DNA from: Sphingobacterium puteale
GTDB taxonomy: Bacteria; Bacteroidota; Bacteroidia; Sphingobacteriales; Sphingobacteriaceae
Assembly (NCBI RefSeq): GCF_003627955.1
Contig: NZ_RBWS01000007.1
Coordinates: 348,049 to 412,048, forward strand
Length of the DNA: 64,000 nucleotides
Direction: 5' to 3'
Part shown: piece after piece, positions 45,040 through 53,250 of the stretch
How positions within the stretch are numbered: position 1 is the first letter of the stretch
How the letters are laid out: every line of letters starts with the position of its first letter
The notes under the pieces: generated by a model
What the model was told of the DNA's origin: nothing
What the model saw: the letters and a program-made list of their open reading frames with translations, nothing else
The model's database searches: none
Position numbers and translations under genes: made by a program

Positions 45040-45334
45040 TAATGTGTTGTGTATGATTTTTGGATTTTCTTTTGAGCTTTATTCTGATTACACACTTAAG
45101 CTTGTTTCCTTGTTTAAGTGAATGAAGAACTTAATGATTTCTTTTAAACCCGAAGTGGGTTAAATCTTGAGAACCTAGACAAAGAAAAAAACAAATTTTG
45201 TTATTTCAAAATATTTCAAAAAAAATATTTACTATTGTAGCTAGTAAAACGATTTAACAACATTTTTAGATTGAATTTTATATTTTTTTTCATAAGTTCG
45301 TACCTTTCAAAATTTAAGTTTTTAGATCCCTTAT

Positions 45335-47062
45335 ATGGAACAGCAACAAACTAAAACCAATTACCCCGCACTCTACACATTGATTATTGTGTTTTTCTTT
45401 TGGGGGTTTATTGCGGCGGGAAATAGCGTATTTATCCCATTCTGCAAGAATTATTTTCACCTGGATCAATTTCAATCGCAACTTATAGACTTTGCCTTTT
45501 ATACGGCATACTACATCGGTGCATTGCTCCTGTTCATTTTTAGTTCAATTGGCGGCAACGACCTTGTTGGAAAATGGGGTTACAAAAAAAGTATCGTTTA
45601 TGGCCTGTTGTTTTCAGCACTTGGTGCTGCAGCGATGATTGTAGCGGTCGAGGTAAATCTATATATTGGCATGTTGCTGGGCCTATTTGTGGTCGCACTG
45701 GGATTCTCTTTGCAGCAAACTGCTGCCAATCCCTTCGCCGTTTTATTGGGCGATCCAAAGACAGGGGCTTCCCGAGTCAACCTTGGCGGTGGTATCAACT
45801 CCTTTGGAACAACGATAGGACCCCTCGTGATCGGATTTTCGCTTTTCGGTACATTTGAACCTATTTCCGATTCTGAGATTGCCAATCTACCTTTAAATAA
45901 AGTAGTATACCTCTACGTCGGTGTGGGTTTGTTGTTTATCCTCGCTGCGGCATTGTTCAACTTTAGCAAAAAAGTACCGGCTGGAATCAGCAATGAACCC
46001 ATGGAAAAGGCCAATAAGGCTTTACGTACCTTGATTATCATGACAGTTCTACTATTCGGTATGTTCACTCCAGTATTCCTAAGTTACAAGAGTGACCTTG
46101 CATTGCATATCGAACAGCTCCATCAACAAGCAACAAGCCTCACTGATCAGTTACAAATCGATCAATTAAAAGCACATATTAAAGAAGTTGCCAAACCACT
46201 TGAAACACAACGTATGCTATGGTTAGCAGGTGCTTTAATCGTTGTCATCGGCGGTTTGCTTTTCTCCAACAGAAGCGCAAAAAAGAATCCGGAAGGATGG
46301 GGAGCAATGAAATATCCCCAATTGGCCTTGGGAATGCTTGCTTTATTTATCTATGTAGGTATCGAAGTAGCGATCGGTAGTAACCTAGGTGAATTGTTGA
46401 CTTTAAAAGAATTTGGTCACCTACAATCTTCGCAGATTACTCCTTATGTATCCATGTATTGGGGAAGTATGATGATTGGCCGGTGGGCAGGTGCAATTAC
46501 CGCATTCAACTTGAGCAAATCCACTAAAAACAGTTTACTGATTATCGTCCCCTTAGTTGCATTCTCCATCATTGTTGGTGTCAATACACTTGCAGGCTTC
46601 GAAATGTCACACCTTTATTATTATGTAATCTGCATTATTCTGCAAATCGTGGCTTTCTACCTAAGTAAAGAAAAACCTGCGCGTACATTGATTATTTTTG
46701 GTTTATTTGGAATCATTGCCATGTTAATCGGGCTTTTCTCTTCCGGTACAATTGCTATTTATGCATTCTTATCAGGAGGTCTTGCTTGTTCAATTATGTG
46801 GTCATCCATCTTCAGTTTATCAATCGTTGGTCTTGGAAAATATACCGCTCAGGGTTCAGCATTCTTGGTTATGATGATTCTTGGTGGTGGTGTCCTTCCT
46901 CCTATTCAAGGAAAATTGGCCGATCTCATTGGAATACACAACTCCTATATTCTACCATTAATCGGATTCTGTTATATTGTTTTCTTTGCTGTATTTGTCA
47001 AAGGAATTTTAACCAAACAAGGAATCAATATTGATGAAATCGAGGCTGAAGGAGGTCACTAA
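45335..47062 (+). CDS. Sugar MFS transporter with two extra membrane helices (NagP-like)
   Basis: This 575-residue inner-membrane permease belongs to the glucose/galactose/GlcNAc MFS group ([50 protein letters not shown], and the late [20 protein letters not shown]). I count about 14 hydrophobic helices. Between the two halves there is an insert of about 75 residues: two helices ([20 protein letters not shown] and [17 protein letters not shown]) linked by a charged helical loop. A BadF/NAGK-type kinase follows, suggesting GlcNAc or a related amino sugar; this is inference. Confidence 0.85.
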   Translation: MEQQQTKTNYPALYTLIIVFFFWGFIAAGNSVFIPFCKNYFHLDQFQSQLIDFAFYTAYYIGALLLFIFSSIGGNDLVGKWGYKKSIVYGLLFSALGAAAMIVAVEVNLYIGMLLGLFVVALGFSLQQTAANPFAVLLGDPKTGASRVNLGGGINSFGTTIGPLVIGFSLFGTFEPISDSEIANLPLNKVVYLYVGVGLLFILAAALFNFSKKVPAGISNEPMEKANKALRTLIIMTVLLFGMFTPVFLSYKSDLALHIEQLHQQATSLTDQLQIDQLKAHIKEVAKPLETQRMLWLAGALIVVIGGLLFSNRSAKKNPEGWGAMKYPQLALGMLALFIYVGIEVAIGSNLGELLTLKEFGHLQSSQITPYVSMYWGSMMIGRWAGAITAFNLSKSTKNSLLIIVPLVAFSIIVGVNTLAGFEMSHLYYYVICIILQIVAFYLSKEKPARTLIIFGLFGIIAMLIGLFSSGTIAIYAFLSGGLACSIMWSSIFSLSIVGLGKYTAQGSAFLVMMILGGGVLPPIQGKLADLIGIHNSYILPLIGFCYIVFFAVFVKGILTKQGINIDEIEAEGGH

Positions 47063-47120
47063 CAGCATCAACTAATTGTAAATAGTACACTATTTAAACA
47101 ATTTTATTACACTATTCAAA

Positions 47121-47156
47121 AACTGGCTTAACAACACCGTTAAGCCAGTTTTTTTA
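47121..47156 (+). terminator. Terminator after the sugar transporter
   Basis: The stem AACTGGCTTAAC/GTTAAGCCAGTT with a six-base loop is followed by TTTTTT, which suggests the kinase has its own promoter. Confidence 0.9.
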
Positions 47157-47303
47157 TATAATGAGCAAATTATTAAAATTTATTTTTTTAAAAATACATG
47201 GATAAGTTATGATATTTAAAATTAAAAAATGTATTTTCGGGGAATTGATTAATGAATTGATTACTCATTTTATAACGATAAACACAATTAAAACTACTCA
47301 ATA

Positions 47304-48167
47304 ATGATAATCATTGCTGACGGGGGATCAACAAAAACAAACTGGTGTTTGTTAGATGATTCAAATAAAAAGATCTACTTCAATACCGAGGGTTATAACC
47401 CTTATTTTGTTGACAGTGAATACATTGTAAACTCCCTAAAAAAAGGATTACCGCAGGATTTACCTTTTGAAAAAATCGCGGAAGTAAATTATTATGGTGC
47501 CGGTGTCCATAATAAAGAAAAAGCTCAAATTGTAGTTGATGCTTTAAAACAAGTATTTACTACAGCGAAAGTGGAAGTAGGGCACGATCTACTTGCTGCT
47601 GCAAGAGCATTATTAGGGTCTCAAGCCGGATTTGCTGCAATTTTGGGTACAGGAACAAATTCTTGTCTCTATGATGGTAAGGAAATTACATTAAATATTG
47701 ACTCCGGAGCTTACATTTTAGGTGATGAGGGATCGGGTAGCTATATTGGTAAAAAGTTACTTGCAGACTATGTTCGTAATTTAATGCCCAAAGATGTCAA
47801 AGAAGTTTTTTGGAACACCTACAAAATGACAAAAGACGAAATCATGGATGCGGTTTATACCAAACCAATGCCTAACCGTTTCTGTGCAAGTTTCAGCAAA
47901 TTCGTCTATGACAACAATGTGAACATTGAGTATACACGTAATATCGTAGATGAAGCATTTGAAGCCTTCTTTAGAAATTTAGTCAGCAAATACCCTAATT
48001 ATCAAAGCTATACCTTCAATTGCATTGGCTCAGTAGGTTACAATTTCAGAAACGTACTGGCTGAAAAGGCAGAACAATATGGTATGAAAGTAGGCAAAAT
48101 CCTGCGTTCTCCAATTGATGATCTTGTCCAGTTCCACATTGATAGAGCAGCTGCAGTTGCCAAATAA
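47304..48167 (+). CDS. BadF/BadG-type ATPase, probable N-acetylglucosamine kinase
   Basis: This 287-residue ASKHA-fold kinase has a phosphate-1 loop IIIADGGSTKTNWCLLDD at the N-terminus, the middle IIGHDLLAAARALL-like region and GTGTNSCLYDG, and the adenosine-side GAYILGDEGSGSYIGKKLLADY. This domain order is that of eukaryote-like GlcNAc kinases (NAGK). Lying after an NagP-like transporter, phosphorylation of an imported amino sugar is the likely task. A specific substrate is not proven. Confidence 0.82.
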   Translation: MIIIADGGSTKTNWCLLDDSNKKIYFNTEGYNPYFVDSEYIVNSLKKGLPQDLPFEKIAEVNYYGAGVHNKEKAQIVVDALKQVFTTAKVEVGHDLLAAARALLGSQAGFAAILGTGTNSCLYDGKEITLNIDSGAYILGDEGSGSYIGKKLLADYVRNLMPKDVKEVFWNTYKMTKDEIMDAVYTKPMPNRFCASFSKFVYDNNVNIEYTRNIVDEAFEAFFRNLVSKYPNYQSYTFNCIGSVGYNFRNVLAEKAEQYGMKVGKILRSPIDDLVQFHIDRAAAVAK

Positions 48168-48196
48168 CAAGATAAATAATCTTTAACATATTATAG

Positions 48197-48226
48197 GGTG
48201 TCTGATCTGTATCAGACACCTTTTTT
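48197..48226 (+). terminator. Terminator after the kinase gene
   Basis: The stem GGTGTCTGAT/ATCAGACACC with a CTGT loop is followed by TTTTTT. Confidence 0.9.
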
Positions 48227-48371
48227 ATTCAATAAAAAAGCTAATATTAAATTCTAATAAACTTACTCATACTGTGTTACAGCATATTTTAATGATTTAA
48301 TAACAGGAATTTCATCAGTGCAAAATAAATTTACCTTTTTTTTGTAAAAAGAATATTTATAGTTTATTCCG

Positions 48372-49193
48372 ATGAAAAGAAGCCTTGATATACTTGTACT
48401 CTCAGACATACACTTAGGTACATACGGAAGTAGAGCCAAAGAGCTTTTACTTTACCTGGAATCTGTCGCACCCAAGATATTGATCCTCAATGGCGATATT
48501 GTCGATATCTGGCAATTTAAGAAAAGTTACTTTCCGCAAGATCATTTAAAGGTTATCAAGAAGATCATTGACTTGAGCTCGACGGGTACTGAAGTCCATT
48601 ACATAACCGGCAACCATGACGAAATGCTCCGAAAATTTACGGACCTTAAACTTGGTAATATCAAACTGAGCAACAAACTTCTTCTTTCACTCAATAATCA
48701 AAAAGTATGGATCTTTCACGGGGATGTTTTCGATGCATCCATCCATCACTCGAAATGGCTGGCAAAACTTGGCGGCTGGGGTTATGATAAGCTGATACAG
48801 CTGAACAATGTCATTAACTATTGCTTGGATAAAATGGGAAAAGAGAAATATTCGCTTTCAAAAAAGATAAAAAACTCTGTTAAAAAAGCCGTCAAATACA
48901 TCTCGGACTTTGAGCATACGGCAACGGAACTGGCGATTGAAAAAAATTATGATTTCGTGATCTGCGGTCATATTCATCAACCCCAGATAAAGGAAGTTAT
49001 CACCAGAAAAGGAACCTGCACCTATATGAATTCTGGTGATTGGATCGAAAATCTCAGTAGCTTAGAATATAAAAATGGTGAATGGAAGCTATTCTATTTT
49101 GAAGAGAATAAGGAACAGATCCTTAAAAACAAAATCATTGACACTCCCCTTTTCAGCTTAGAGGATCTCAAGAAAATCGTCATCTCATCCTAG
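48372..49193 (+). CDS. LpxH-like metallophosphoesterase (UDP-2,3-diacylglucosamine hydrolase-like)
   Basis: This 273-residue calcineurin-fold enzyme has LVLSDIHLGTYGSRA, the GDIVDIW motif, TGNHDEMLR, FHGDVFD and CGHIHQP; these supply the two-metal site. The overall pattern is that of LpxH/YbbF-type phosphoesterases, which release lipid X from UDP-diacylglucosamine in lipid A synthesis. Many Bacteroidota carry more than one such protein, so the exact role is not certain. The C-terminal extension is longer than in E. coli LpxH (about 240 residues). Confidence 0.8.
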   Translation: MKRSLDILVLSDIHLGTYGSRAKELLLYLESVAPKILILNGDIVDIWQFKKSYFPQDHLKVIKKIIDLSSTGTEVHYITGNHDEMLRKFTDLKLGNIKLSNKLLLSLNNQKVWIFHGDVFDASIHHSKWLAKLGGWGYDKLIQLNNVINYCLDKMGKEKYSLSKKIKNSVKKAVKYISDFEHTATELAIEKNYDFVICGHIHQPQIKEVITRKGTCTYMNSGDWIENLSSLEYKNGEWKLFYFEENKEQILKNKIIDTPLFSLEDLKKIVISS

Positions 49194-49236
49194 ACGGAAA
49201 ATGGATAACCGCATAGCTGGATAAAATTATTTAGAT

Positions 49237-49264
49237 AAAAAAGCCGAACTAGTTCGGCTTTTTT
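49237..49264. terminator. Bidirectional terminator between the LpxH-like and UPF0173 genes
   Basis: The perfect stem AAAAAAGCCGAACT/AGTTCGGCTTTTTT has T-runs on both strands, between convergent genes. Confidence 0.9.
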
Positions 49265-49269
49265 ATCTT

Positions 49270-49953
49270 TTACAAGGTTATTGTTTCCCCTATTTTTGGA
49301 AGAGACAGTGAAATATCTTCGTTTTGAAATTTGTCCAAAGCCTTTTGTTTATCAATCTGAATTGGCGGAAATGAATCATAATGAATCCCTACCACACGTG
49401 AACAGTTAATAAATTCCGCTGCTTTGATCGCGTCATCTACATCCATGGTATAATATCCACCAATTGGTAGAAATGCCCAATCTAATTTCAGATCTGCCAA
49501 CAGCTTCATTTCCATGGTCAACGCCGTATCGCCGGCGAAATAAATCTTTTTCCCCTGTACATTAAAGACAAATCCAACCGGAAATCCGCCATATTGGCCA
49601 TCTGGCGTACTATTCGTATGCGCAGCATAAACCATTTTGACAGTGCCAAAAGGCAGCTGTATCGTCCCGCCAAGATTGAACTCAATCACTTTATCGTCAG
49701 GCACGCCCTGTCTTCTTACCCATGCCGCTGTTTCTACAATAGCCAATACTGTAGCATCGCTATTCTTTTGGATGGTTGCCATATCTGCGACATGATCTTG
49801 ATGTCCGTGGCTTAAAAAAATGTAATCGGGCTTAATCGCGTTTACATCAATTGCTTTCGCCAGTGGATTATACGTTACGAAGGGGTCCAATAAAACCTTC
49901 GCTCCATCAAAATCAAACTCAACACAAGATTGACCGTAATAAGTTGCTTTCAT
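49270..49953 (-). CDS. UPF0173 metallo-beta-lactamase-fold hydrolase
   Basis: This 227-residue protein has the MBL metal motif SHGHQDHVAD near residue 50, followed by FAGDTALTMEM near 140 and VGIHYDSFPPIQID near 195. This is the layout of the UPF0173/YtkL group of uncharacterised metal-dependent hydrolases. The start MKATYYGQSCVEFDF at 49953 is the typical family start; an ATG two codons further up is possible. It follows the YbaB gene by only 10 bp. Confidence 0.9.
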   Translation of the reverse strand: MKATYYGQSCVEFDFDGAKVLLDPFVTYNPLAKAIDVNAIKPDYIFLSHGHQDHVADMATIQKNSDATVLAIVETAAWVRRQGVPDDKVIEFNLGGTIQLPFGTVKMVYAAHTNSTPDGQYGGFPVGFVFNVQGKKIYFAGDTALTMEMKLLADLKLDWAFLPIGGYYTMDVDDAIKAAEFINCSRVVGIHYDSFPPIQIDKQKALDKFQNEDISLSLPKIGETITL

Positions 49954-49963
49954 GATCATATTG

Positions 49964-50269
49964 CTATTGATTAAATAAACCGCCTAAGCCGCCTAACATA
50001 TCTTTACTCGCTGCCTGCATTTCAGCCTGACTGATATTCTCTGCTTGGACTAATGCCTTGTTTAAAGCAACAACCAATAATTCCTCCAATTCTTCTTTAT
50101 CCGCATTGGACAAAAAAACAGGGTCTATCGTAATCTCCTTAATCTCTTTATTGGCTGTTGCAACTACCCGGATCAAACCACCTTCAGCCTCACCGGATAC
50201 CGAAATAGTATCTAGTCTTTTCTTGATTTCTTCTGCCTTTTGTTGTGCCTGAAATAATTTGTCAAACAT
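49964..50269 (-). CDS. YbaB/EbfC family nucleoid-associated protein
   Basis: This is a small DNA-binding protein of 101 residues from the ATG at 50269 (the GTG at 50278 is less likely). MFDKLFQAQQKAEEIKKRLDTISVSGEAEGGLIRVVATANKEIKEI and the central DPVFLSNADKEELEELLVVALNKAL match YbaB/EbfC, which coats DNA as dimers. The C-terminus is glycine-rich (MLGGLGGLFNQ). Unlike the common arrangement, recR and dnaX are not adjacent. It is cotranscribed with the UPF0173 gene. Confidence 0.92.
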   Translation of the reverse strand: MFDKLFQAQQKAEEIKKRLDTISVSGEAEGGLIRVVATANKEIKEITIDPVFLSNADKEELEELLVVALNKALVQAENISQAEMQAASKDMLGGLGGLFNQ

Positions 50270-50368
50270 ATCTATCACATTTATTTGATGCCAATTTACA
50301 AAAATCCTCCAATACCTACTATTGCTAATTTACTTTCGCTAATGCTCGCCTTTTTGTATTTTTGCAGC

Positions 50369-50995
50369 ATGCAAAGCAATCAGGAAAAATTAGTTGCCCA
50401 TTTTTTGGAACAGCTGAATCTAAATAACAGCACTTTCTCACCGGAAACATACGCTAAGTTAGCAGCAAAGCAATCGGGAATCGTTAGCATCGAAGACGTC
50501 ATTGCTTATATCAATACACTTGGCGAAGAATTAAACAGCGAAGAAAATATCAATGAGCTCATTGAAAAAATAGAAGACGAAACCAGCATCTTGATTCACA
50601 AGCTCAAATTTATAACGGCCAGTGACAGGCCCAAAGTATTGGTTTTAGATCAAATTGAACCATTGGAAATCAATGACTCGGCCTACCTTCAGGAGTCTAT
50701 CAAAATAGCGGGCGGAATTCCGACGACAACTGCCCATGAGGCAGATAAAATTATCCTCATTGACAGCGGTGAAACTGTATTTACCCATATTCCGCTATTA
50801 TTAAATGATCCGTCAATTGCACAATCAAAGGCCATTGAACTCGATCAGCTTTTTATTATGACAAAACCCGGTTTTGCCCAGACCCCAGGATACGAATACC
50901 TTACTGAGCTGGAATCTCTGGCGGAAATCTTACAGCCAAAATATTTCGTTTACGGCCACGAAGGCAAAGACTGGTTACAATTTCAATTGAAATAG
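50369..50995 (+). CDS. Helical-backbone metal-receptor-like protein (BtuF/TroA-like), cytosolic
   Basis: This 208-residue protein starts MQSNQEKLVAHFLEQLN; the longer reading from 50285 begins with an unlikely hydrophobic segment. RPKVLVLDQIEPLEI, YLQESIKIAGGIPTTTAHEADKIILIDSGETVF and LFIMTKPGFAQTPGYEYLTELESLAEILQPK resemble part of the BtuF/TroA-type periplasmic-binding fold. No signal peptide is visible, so it is probably cytosolic. A TATTTTTG box at 50357-50364 lies right before the start codon. Function is unknown. Confidence 0.6.
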   Translation: MQSNQEKLVAHFLEQLNLNNSTFSPETYAKLAAKQSGIVSIEDVIAYINTLGEELNSEENINELIEKIEDETSILIHKLKFITASDRPKVLVLDQIEPLEINDSAYLQESIKIAGGIPTTTAHEADKIILIDSGETVFTHIPLLLNDPSIAQSKAIELDQLFIMTKPGFAQTPGYEYLTELESLAEILQPKYFVYGHEGKDWLQFQLK

Positions 50996-51017
50996 CAGCA
51001 AACAAGTAGTTCATATC

Positions 51018-51066
51018 CATCAAAAAAAAGCATCTTTAAATTGATTAAAGATGCTTTTTTTGATGG
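51018..51066. terminator. Bidirectional terminator after the metal-receptor-like gene
   Basis: Long arms (CCATCAAAAAAAAGCATCTT... and its near-exact complement) close on an ATTGA loop. Both strands carry T-runs. The genes on both sides converge here. Confidence 0.85.
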
Positions 51067-51075
51067 AATTATGCA

Positions 51076-52071
51076 CTAGCTGTACCTTCTTCGCAATACC
51101 TCATATAATTTTTCAACGGTATGGGGTTTATCTGCCCACCTATTTTTGATCGCATAATTGGTTTGCAAAAATGCATCAGCTTCTGCATAGCTGCTAAATC
51201 TGTTTAATAACTCTACTGCTTCGCTATAAGCCAAACTATAGCCATTAAATAGGTCCTTAATAAATAAAAGCTTATCGTTCAAACTTATTCCGGTTTTGAT
51301 GTCGGTCAGTTTATCGGAACTTCCGGATTGATTGACTTGATATACCCGGTTCTGTACTCCGGCTTGCTTTTGCTGCGAGATAATCTCATTTAGGGTGAGC
51401 GGTCTGGAAGGAGTCTCCTGCACTACCGTATTGACTTCTTCCTGGATAAGGCTCTCCTGAACTTCTTTGATGATAACCTGTTTTGGTTCTTCTATAACCT
51501 CGGTAACCACCACCGGTTCTTCATCAATGAGGTCTATCTTGGGTTCATTTATGGTATACTGATTTTCCTCAACCGGTTCTACAGCAGCTTCGGGTGTTGT
51601 AGGTGGAGCCTGATCAACGGTTGGCGAATTAGCTTCATCTGCAATCTTCGTCGAATATGAAACTGCTGGCAGATCCACTGTTTCTTCTACTTCCGCCTGC
51701 GCTTCTACAGCAGCTTCATTTGAGTTTTTAGATGTGCCGCTATCCACATTATGCTGTGCGATGTTTTCAGTTTCAACAATGGGCTGGTTAGAAGTCCGTA
51801 TCGAAGATGGCGGTGTAAAATAATCATTGAATGTTATTTTTTTGCTCTCCAAAACCGATTCTTTTAAGGTATTTTGAACTTGCCCGCCTTGTAATACAGC
51901 ATCTGTCTTAAGTAAAGTGACGTAAGCTGCCACAGATTGTGCTTTCGCTTCCAAACGCACCAAATCACTTAATTCGGCAGTACCGTCTTTTTCCGACAAA
52001 TCCAAATACTGTGCATTCAAATCTTGTAATAAATCTCCTATCTGATTAAAAATTTCTTCTTTAGTACCCAT
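51076..52071 (-). CDS. Uncharacterised protein with acidic low-complexity middle and conserved C-terminal domain
   Basis: I do not recognise a characterised family. In this 331-residue protein residues 1-70 are helical (IFNQIGDLLQDLNAQYLDLSEKDGTAELSDLVRLEAKAQ). Residues about 90-225 are rich in Glu, Val, Pro and Thr (QAEVEETVDL, EEPVVVTEVIEEPKQVIIKE). The last 75 residues are a compact helical unit (SLNDKLLFIKDLFNGYSLAY ... FLQTNYAIKNRWADKPHTVEKLYEVLRRR). There is no signal peptide or membrane segment, so it is likely cytosolic. The tail is the part likely to be conserved. Confidence 0.75.
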   Translation of the reverse strand: MGTKEEIFNQIGDLLQDLNAQYLDLSEKDGTAELSDLVRLEAKAQSVAAYVTLLKTDAVLQGGQVQNTLKESVLESKKITFNDYFTPPSSIRTSNQPIVETENIAQHNVDSGTSKNSNEAAVEAQAEVEETVDLPAVSYSTKIADEANSPTVDQAPPTTPEAAVEPVEENQYTINEPKIDLIDEEPVVVTEVIEEPKQVIIKEVQESLIQEEVNTVVQETPSRPLTLNEIISQQKQAGVQNRVYQVNQSGSSDKLTDIKTGISLNDKLLFIKDLFNGYSLAYSEAVELLNRFSSYAEADAFLQTNYAIKNRWADKPHTVEKLYEVLRRRYS

Positions 52072-52305
52072 AATTCTATTTGAAATCGCCTGTTAATCGT
52101 TTATAATACCTTTACATTCCTTACCTTAAAAAGTGGAAAACTCAATCCTTTGATTTATAAATATTTGAATTCGCAATCACTTTTTTGCTACTCAAATTTA
52201 ATATTTAATTCTGATATTAGCATTGTCAAAAACAGAATATAATAGGAGGCCCATGGACAAATAATACCTTATTTGCTGGCCATCCGAAAAAAATAATTTA
52301 ATCAA

Positions 52306-52911
52306 ATGCTTTTTTCCGAACATAATCTGACATTGAGACCAGCTCGATATGGAAGTATTGAGGTTATCTGTGGATCAATGTTTTCTGGCAAAACCGAAGA
52401 ATTGATACGCAGGCTAAAACGGGCACAATATGCGCGGCTAAACGTTGAAATTTTCAAGCCTGCGGTCGATAAACGATATGATGAAAAATTGGTCGTTTCC
52501 CACGACAGCAATAGTATCCCCTCTACTCCGGTTGAAAATTCTTCGGCAATCCTGCTATTGAGTTCGGCTACCCAAGTTGTTGGCATAGATGAAGCACAAT
52601 TTTTTGATGACGGATTGACAGAAGTATGTGTCAAATTGGCAAACAGTGGAATTCGTGTAATTATTGCCGGATTGGATATGGATTATAAAGGTCAACCCTT
52701 CGGTCCAATACCAAGTTTGATGGCAGTTGCTGAACATGTCACCAAAGTTCACGCAGTATGCATGCAATGCGGCGCTCCAGCGAATTATTCTTATCGGCTC
52801 ACAGATGACACACAAACCGTTCTACTCGGTGAAAAGGAAGTCTATGAACCACGCTGTAGGCAATGTTATTATCATCTGGATCAACAAGGTCACTCGCATA
52901 ATCAAGGCTAG
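52306..52911 (+). CDS. tdk: Thymidine kinase
   Basis: This 201-residue type-II (TK1-like) thymidine kinase salvages thymidine to dTMP. The P-loop is [21 protein letters not shown], the DEAQFF motif carries the catalytic Glu, and [13 protein letters not shown] is the lasso region. Two pairs of cysteines (CMQC and CRQC) form the zinc site. The first residues ([17 protein letters not shown]) are a short extension seen in Bacteroidota enzymes. It stands alone. Confidence 0.95.
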   Translation: MLFSEHNLTLRPARYGSIEVICGSMFSGKTEELIRRLKRAQYARLNVEIFKPAVDKRYDEKLVVSHDSNSIPSTPVENSSAILLLSSATQVVGIDEAQFFDDGLTEVCVKLANSGIRVIIAGLDMDYKGQPFGPIPSLMAVAEHVTKVHAVCMQCGAPANYSYRLTDDTQTVLLGEKEVYEPRCRQCYYHLDQQGHSHNQG

Positions 52912-53158
52912 GGATACACCCCCCAATAGCCATCTCATTCTTCTACCGGGTATCTATCGATCCCTCCGATCAAAAAACAGCAGCTTGCCATTTGCATTTA
53001 CTTGATCTATTTATAACATTTCTGTTAGAAATAACTGCCAGATAGACCCAGAATCAATTTGGCATAGGATTTGAAATACACTTTACAAATAAGAAGCTAA
53101 ACGCTTTCAAAAGCGACAAAATACTTTTCATAATTTAGGTTTATAATTGGTTAGTTTG

Positions 53159-53190
53159 CACCTCCTTGCCCATCAAGGAGGTGTTTTTTT
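53159..53190 (+). terminator. Plus-strand terminator of an unassigned transcript
   Basis: The strong stem CACCTCCTTG/CAAGGAGGTG with a CCCAT loop is followed by seven T. The nearest plus-strand gene, tdk, ends 248 bp before it. Confidence 0.85.
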
Positions 53191-53199
53191 GTTATAAAA

Positions 53200-53229
53200 A
53201 AACGCTGCTCTTTTCAAAGAACAGCGTTT
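53200..53229 (-). terminator. Terminator of the MG2/plug gene
   Basis: The stem AAACGCTG-TCTTT / AAAGA-CAGCGTTT continues to a T-run on the minus strand, about 20 bp past the stop codon. Confidence 0.85.
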
Positions 53230-53250
53230 CTATTGGTAAGCTCAATCTCA

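Larger units (their letters stand above)
52912..53250. other. Intergenic region between tdk and the MG2/plug gene
   Basis: These 339 bp hold a plus-strand hairpin at 53159 and the terminator of the following gene at 53200. About 250 bp of unexplained DNA lie before the first hairpin; either a long tdk 3' end or a small transcript could be there. Confidence 0.5.
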
